Part shown: in pieces, positions 14,689 to 16,396 of the stretch | Position numbering within the stretch: position 1 is the stretch's first letter | Layout of the letters: the number at the start of each line of letters is the position of its first letter | Assembly: GCA_017456805.1 (NCBI GenBank) | Contig: JAFTIQ010000078.1 | Span: forward strand, 1 to 16,396 | Length of the DNA: 16,396 bases | DNA from: Lentisphaeria bacterium | Lineage (GTDB): Bacteria > Verrucomicrobiota > Lentisphaeria > Victivallales > UBA1829 | Direction of reading: 5' to 3' | Notes under the pieces: model-generated | The model's database searches: none | The model's input: the letters and a program-made list of their open reading frames with translations, nothing else | What the model was told of the DNA's origin: nothing | Program-made: the position numbers and the translations under genes

Positions 14689-16396
14689 TTATTTTTCAGG
14701 CTTTCCAAGCATCAGACAGCCGCGGTATGTTTCGATTTCACGGAACATACTGTTGATCTGACGGACTTTCCAATCCAGGTGCCAGGGATCGCACATGTAT
14801 TCCATGCTGGGTTCCCAGCCGAGACGGGAGTCAAAGGAAACTGCTTCCACGGTATCATTGGCGTTTTCGATTTCCGCTTTTCCAATGGCAACAAGCTTGT
14901 CAAGAATGCCAAGCATTTCATCTCTGTCATAGGAGGCTATGAGCTTGGTATTCAGCAGCCACCACTGTTTCATTGCACGGGTGGTGCGGATGGAGTTGCG
15001 GATGAATTTCCCCAGACACCACAGACGTTTTCCATCATCTTTCTTTGATTCGGGAATCAATGCCTGAGCCTGTTCGACCAGTGCAAGACCTTCGTTCCAC
15101 ATTTCTTCCATGACTTCCAGATCGCGGATTTCTGCAGGATAACGGAGAGGTCCGGGAGACTGGTTTTCGTTTTCGTACGGTTGATACAGCGTCTTGACGA
15201 TTCTGCCGCCGAAGTGTGCATGGGGAGCAGAGGGGAAGTCAATCTCCTTCTTGCTCATGGTACGGGTGATATTGGGCTGGAAGATGAAGGGATAGGAGGG
15301 GCCCACGCGCCAGGGACCATACTGGTCTTCATTGGATCCGACGTAATGATCCATTGCATCGCTCCAGAGTTTCCATGCTTTTACAATGACAGGTGCGGCA
15401 TCCTTGCCGTAGTCGCGGATTGCTGCACGGGTCAGAACTGCTTCCACATCAAGATCTCCGTCAGAGGAGAAAATTTCTTTCGCAAGGTCATTGCAGGGGT
15501 TCGGCCACCAGCCGTAGTGGTGGTCATCATAGAAACTGTTGACGTTGTAGTTCAACAGATAATCCCGGAGAACGGTCATACGTTTTGCCCAGCGGAACAG
15601 CACCGGAGCATAGGGAACCGTACCGAAGTCCCAGCTGGATCCGGCAAGGTTGGTGGTACAGCGGACCGTCTTGATTCCGGCTTCCTTTGCCGCTTTGACT
15701 TCGGAAACAAAGTATTCGCCCGGAACATCTGCGGAAATACTGTAATCCATGACAGGAGATTTCAATCCGTTGCGGACATTCATCTTGAAGATGTCATAGG
15801 TGACGTGAACAGTGACGCATTTCGGGAGTTTGGAGAGGAATTCCCGGCGGAGTTCTGCCGGAGTCCAGCCCCAGTTATAGGTATTCAGAATGACTTCTGC
15901 TTCCGGCTTGACTTTGTGAACGGCATCACAAATGCGCTTGATGTAGGCAGGATAGTCGCTGCAGGGCCACCAGCCCGGACTCGGACGGGTATCGGGAATG
16001 CCGTCAATGACACTTTCCCGGTGGGATTTTCCGGTCGTGTGGGGATCTTTGCTGGGGAATTCCAGCGATTCACCAACCAGGTGGATCGCTGCAAATCCGG
16101 GGTGCTGACGGAAGATTTCACCGTAAATACTGTCGAAAAATTCTTCTGCATCAGGGGCATCCGGATGTTTGTAGCTCTTCAGATAGCTGTAAAGAACGGC
16201 ATCAAGGCCGAATTTTTTAGCGCGTTCAATGATGTCATTGATATTTGCAGGGCCTCTGGTCGTGACGTTGGGGGCTTTCACGAAAATATCGATTGCGGTA
16301 AAGCCTGCATGAGCGATTGCCTGCAGCTGCCAATCCGGATAATCATCAATTCCGCTTCCGGAGTGAGTACTTCTCATTCTGGTAAGAGGTTTGCGG
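14689..16396 (-). CDS. Large glycoside-hydrolase-like protein, N-terminus cut by window edge
   Basis: The frame has at least 568 codons and stays open to the right edge. The ATG at 16377 is not a convincing start. No ribosome site precedes it, and the codons before it read RKPLTR, in frame and without a stop, so the true N-terminus lies outside. No signal peptide is visible. The sequence alternates hydrophobic strand-like segments and helices (FTAIDIFVKA, GLDAVLYSYLKSY, FAAIHLVGESLEF, AEVILNTYNWGW, VTVHVTYDIF, IKTVRCTTNLAG), which suggests a TIM-barrel such as a glycoside hydrolase. It is rich in Trp, Tyr and His. Candidate acidic residues are the E in LVGESLEF and the D residues in YDDHHYGWW. 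A helical C-terminal domain follows. No family can be named with confidence. It ends at a strong terminator and is transcribed separately from the rpoN operon. Confidence 0.7.
   Translation of the reverse strand, partial: RKPLTRMRSTHSGSGIDDYPDWQLQAIAHAGFTAIDIFVKAPNVTTRGPANINDIIERAKKFGLDAVLYSYLKSYKHPDAPDAEEFFDSIYGEIFRQHPGFAAIHLVGESLEFPSKDPHTTGKSHRESVIDGIPDTRPSPGWWPCSDYPAYIKRICDAVHKVKPEAEVILNTYNWGWTPAELRREFLSKLPKCVTVHVTYDIFKMNVRNGLKSPVMDYSISADVPGEYFVSEVKAAKEAGIKTVRCTTNLAGSSWDFGTVPYAPVLFRWAKRMTVLRDYLLNYNVNSFYDDHHYGWWPNPCNDLAKEIFSSDGDLDVEAVLTRAAIRDYGKDAAPVIVKAWKLWSDAMDHYVGSNEDQYGPWRVGPSYPFIFQPNITRTMSKKEIDFPSAPHAHFGGRIVKTLYQPYENENQSPGPLRYPAEIRDLEVMEEMWNEGLALVEQAQALIPESKKDDGKRLWCLGKFIRNSIRTTRAMKQWWLLNTKLIASYDRDEMLGILDKLVAIGKAEIENANDTVEAVSFDSRLGWEPSMEYMCDPWHLDWKVRQINSMFREIETYRGCLMLGKPEK

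Overview
The window is a chromosomal segment with tightly packed genes on both strands. The gene set is RNase P RNA, DnaG primase, sigma-54, oligoendopeptidase F, an AI-2E family permease, TPR and zinc-finger membrane proteins, and a large hydrolase-like protein. Most genes have Gram-negative character (an SPII lipobox) and moderate GC. This is compatible with a PVC-superphylum bacterium such as a Lentisphaerota/Victivallales gut lineage, but that placement is inference from overall style and not from a marker alignment.

Layout. Positions 1-1026 (+) hold the 3' end of a ketopantoate reductase gene (panE/apbA) and a small anchored protein four bases behind it. They end at a hairpin facing a convergent single gene (1112-2443, -) for an AAA_14/DUF4143 ATPase. 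That ATPase has its own good sigma-70 promoter. Directly upstream of the promoter lies an array of about 3.6 tandem 32-33 bp repeats (2509-2626) that also separates it from dnaG. Positions 2655-5417 (-) are a two-gene operon, TPR lipoprotein then dnaG, with a TATAAT promoter at 5517. Positions 5655-6080 (-) encode a small B-box-like zinc-finger membrane protein whose leader can form a hairpin. Divergent from it are rnpB (about 6306-6650, +) and, 27 bases on, a beta-class DNA methyltransferase (6678-7655, +).

Positions 7683-14518 (-) are a four-gene operon transcribed AI-2E permease, pepF, rpoN, polytopic membrane protein. Its junctions are a 4-base overlap, a 5-base gap and a 1-base gap, and it has a TTGAAA-N17-TATCTT promoter. 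The last gene, 14689 to beyond the right edge (-), is a partial glycoside-hydrolase-like protein closed by a textbook terminator with a GAGA tetraloop.

Most of the window is ordinary housekeeping. No defence island, phage, integron, CRISPR array or tRNA was found. The least explained items are the helically phased tandem repeats next to the ATPase promoter, the rnpB-methyltransferase arrangement without a visible terminator, and the uncharacterised membrane proteins.
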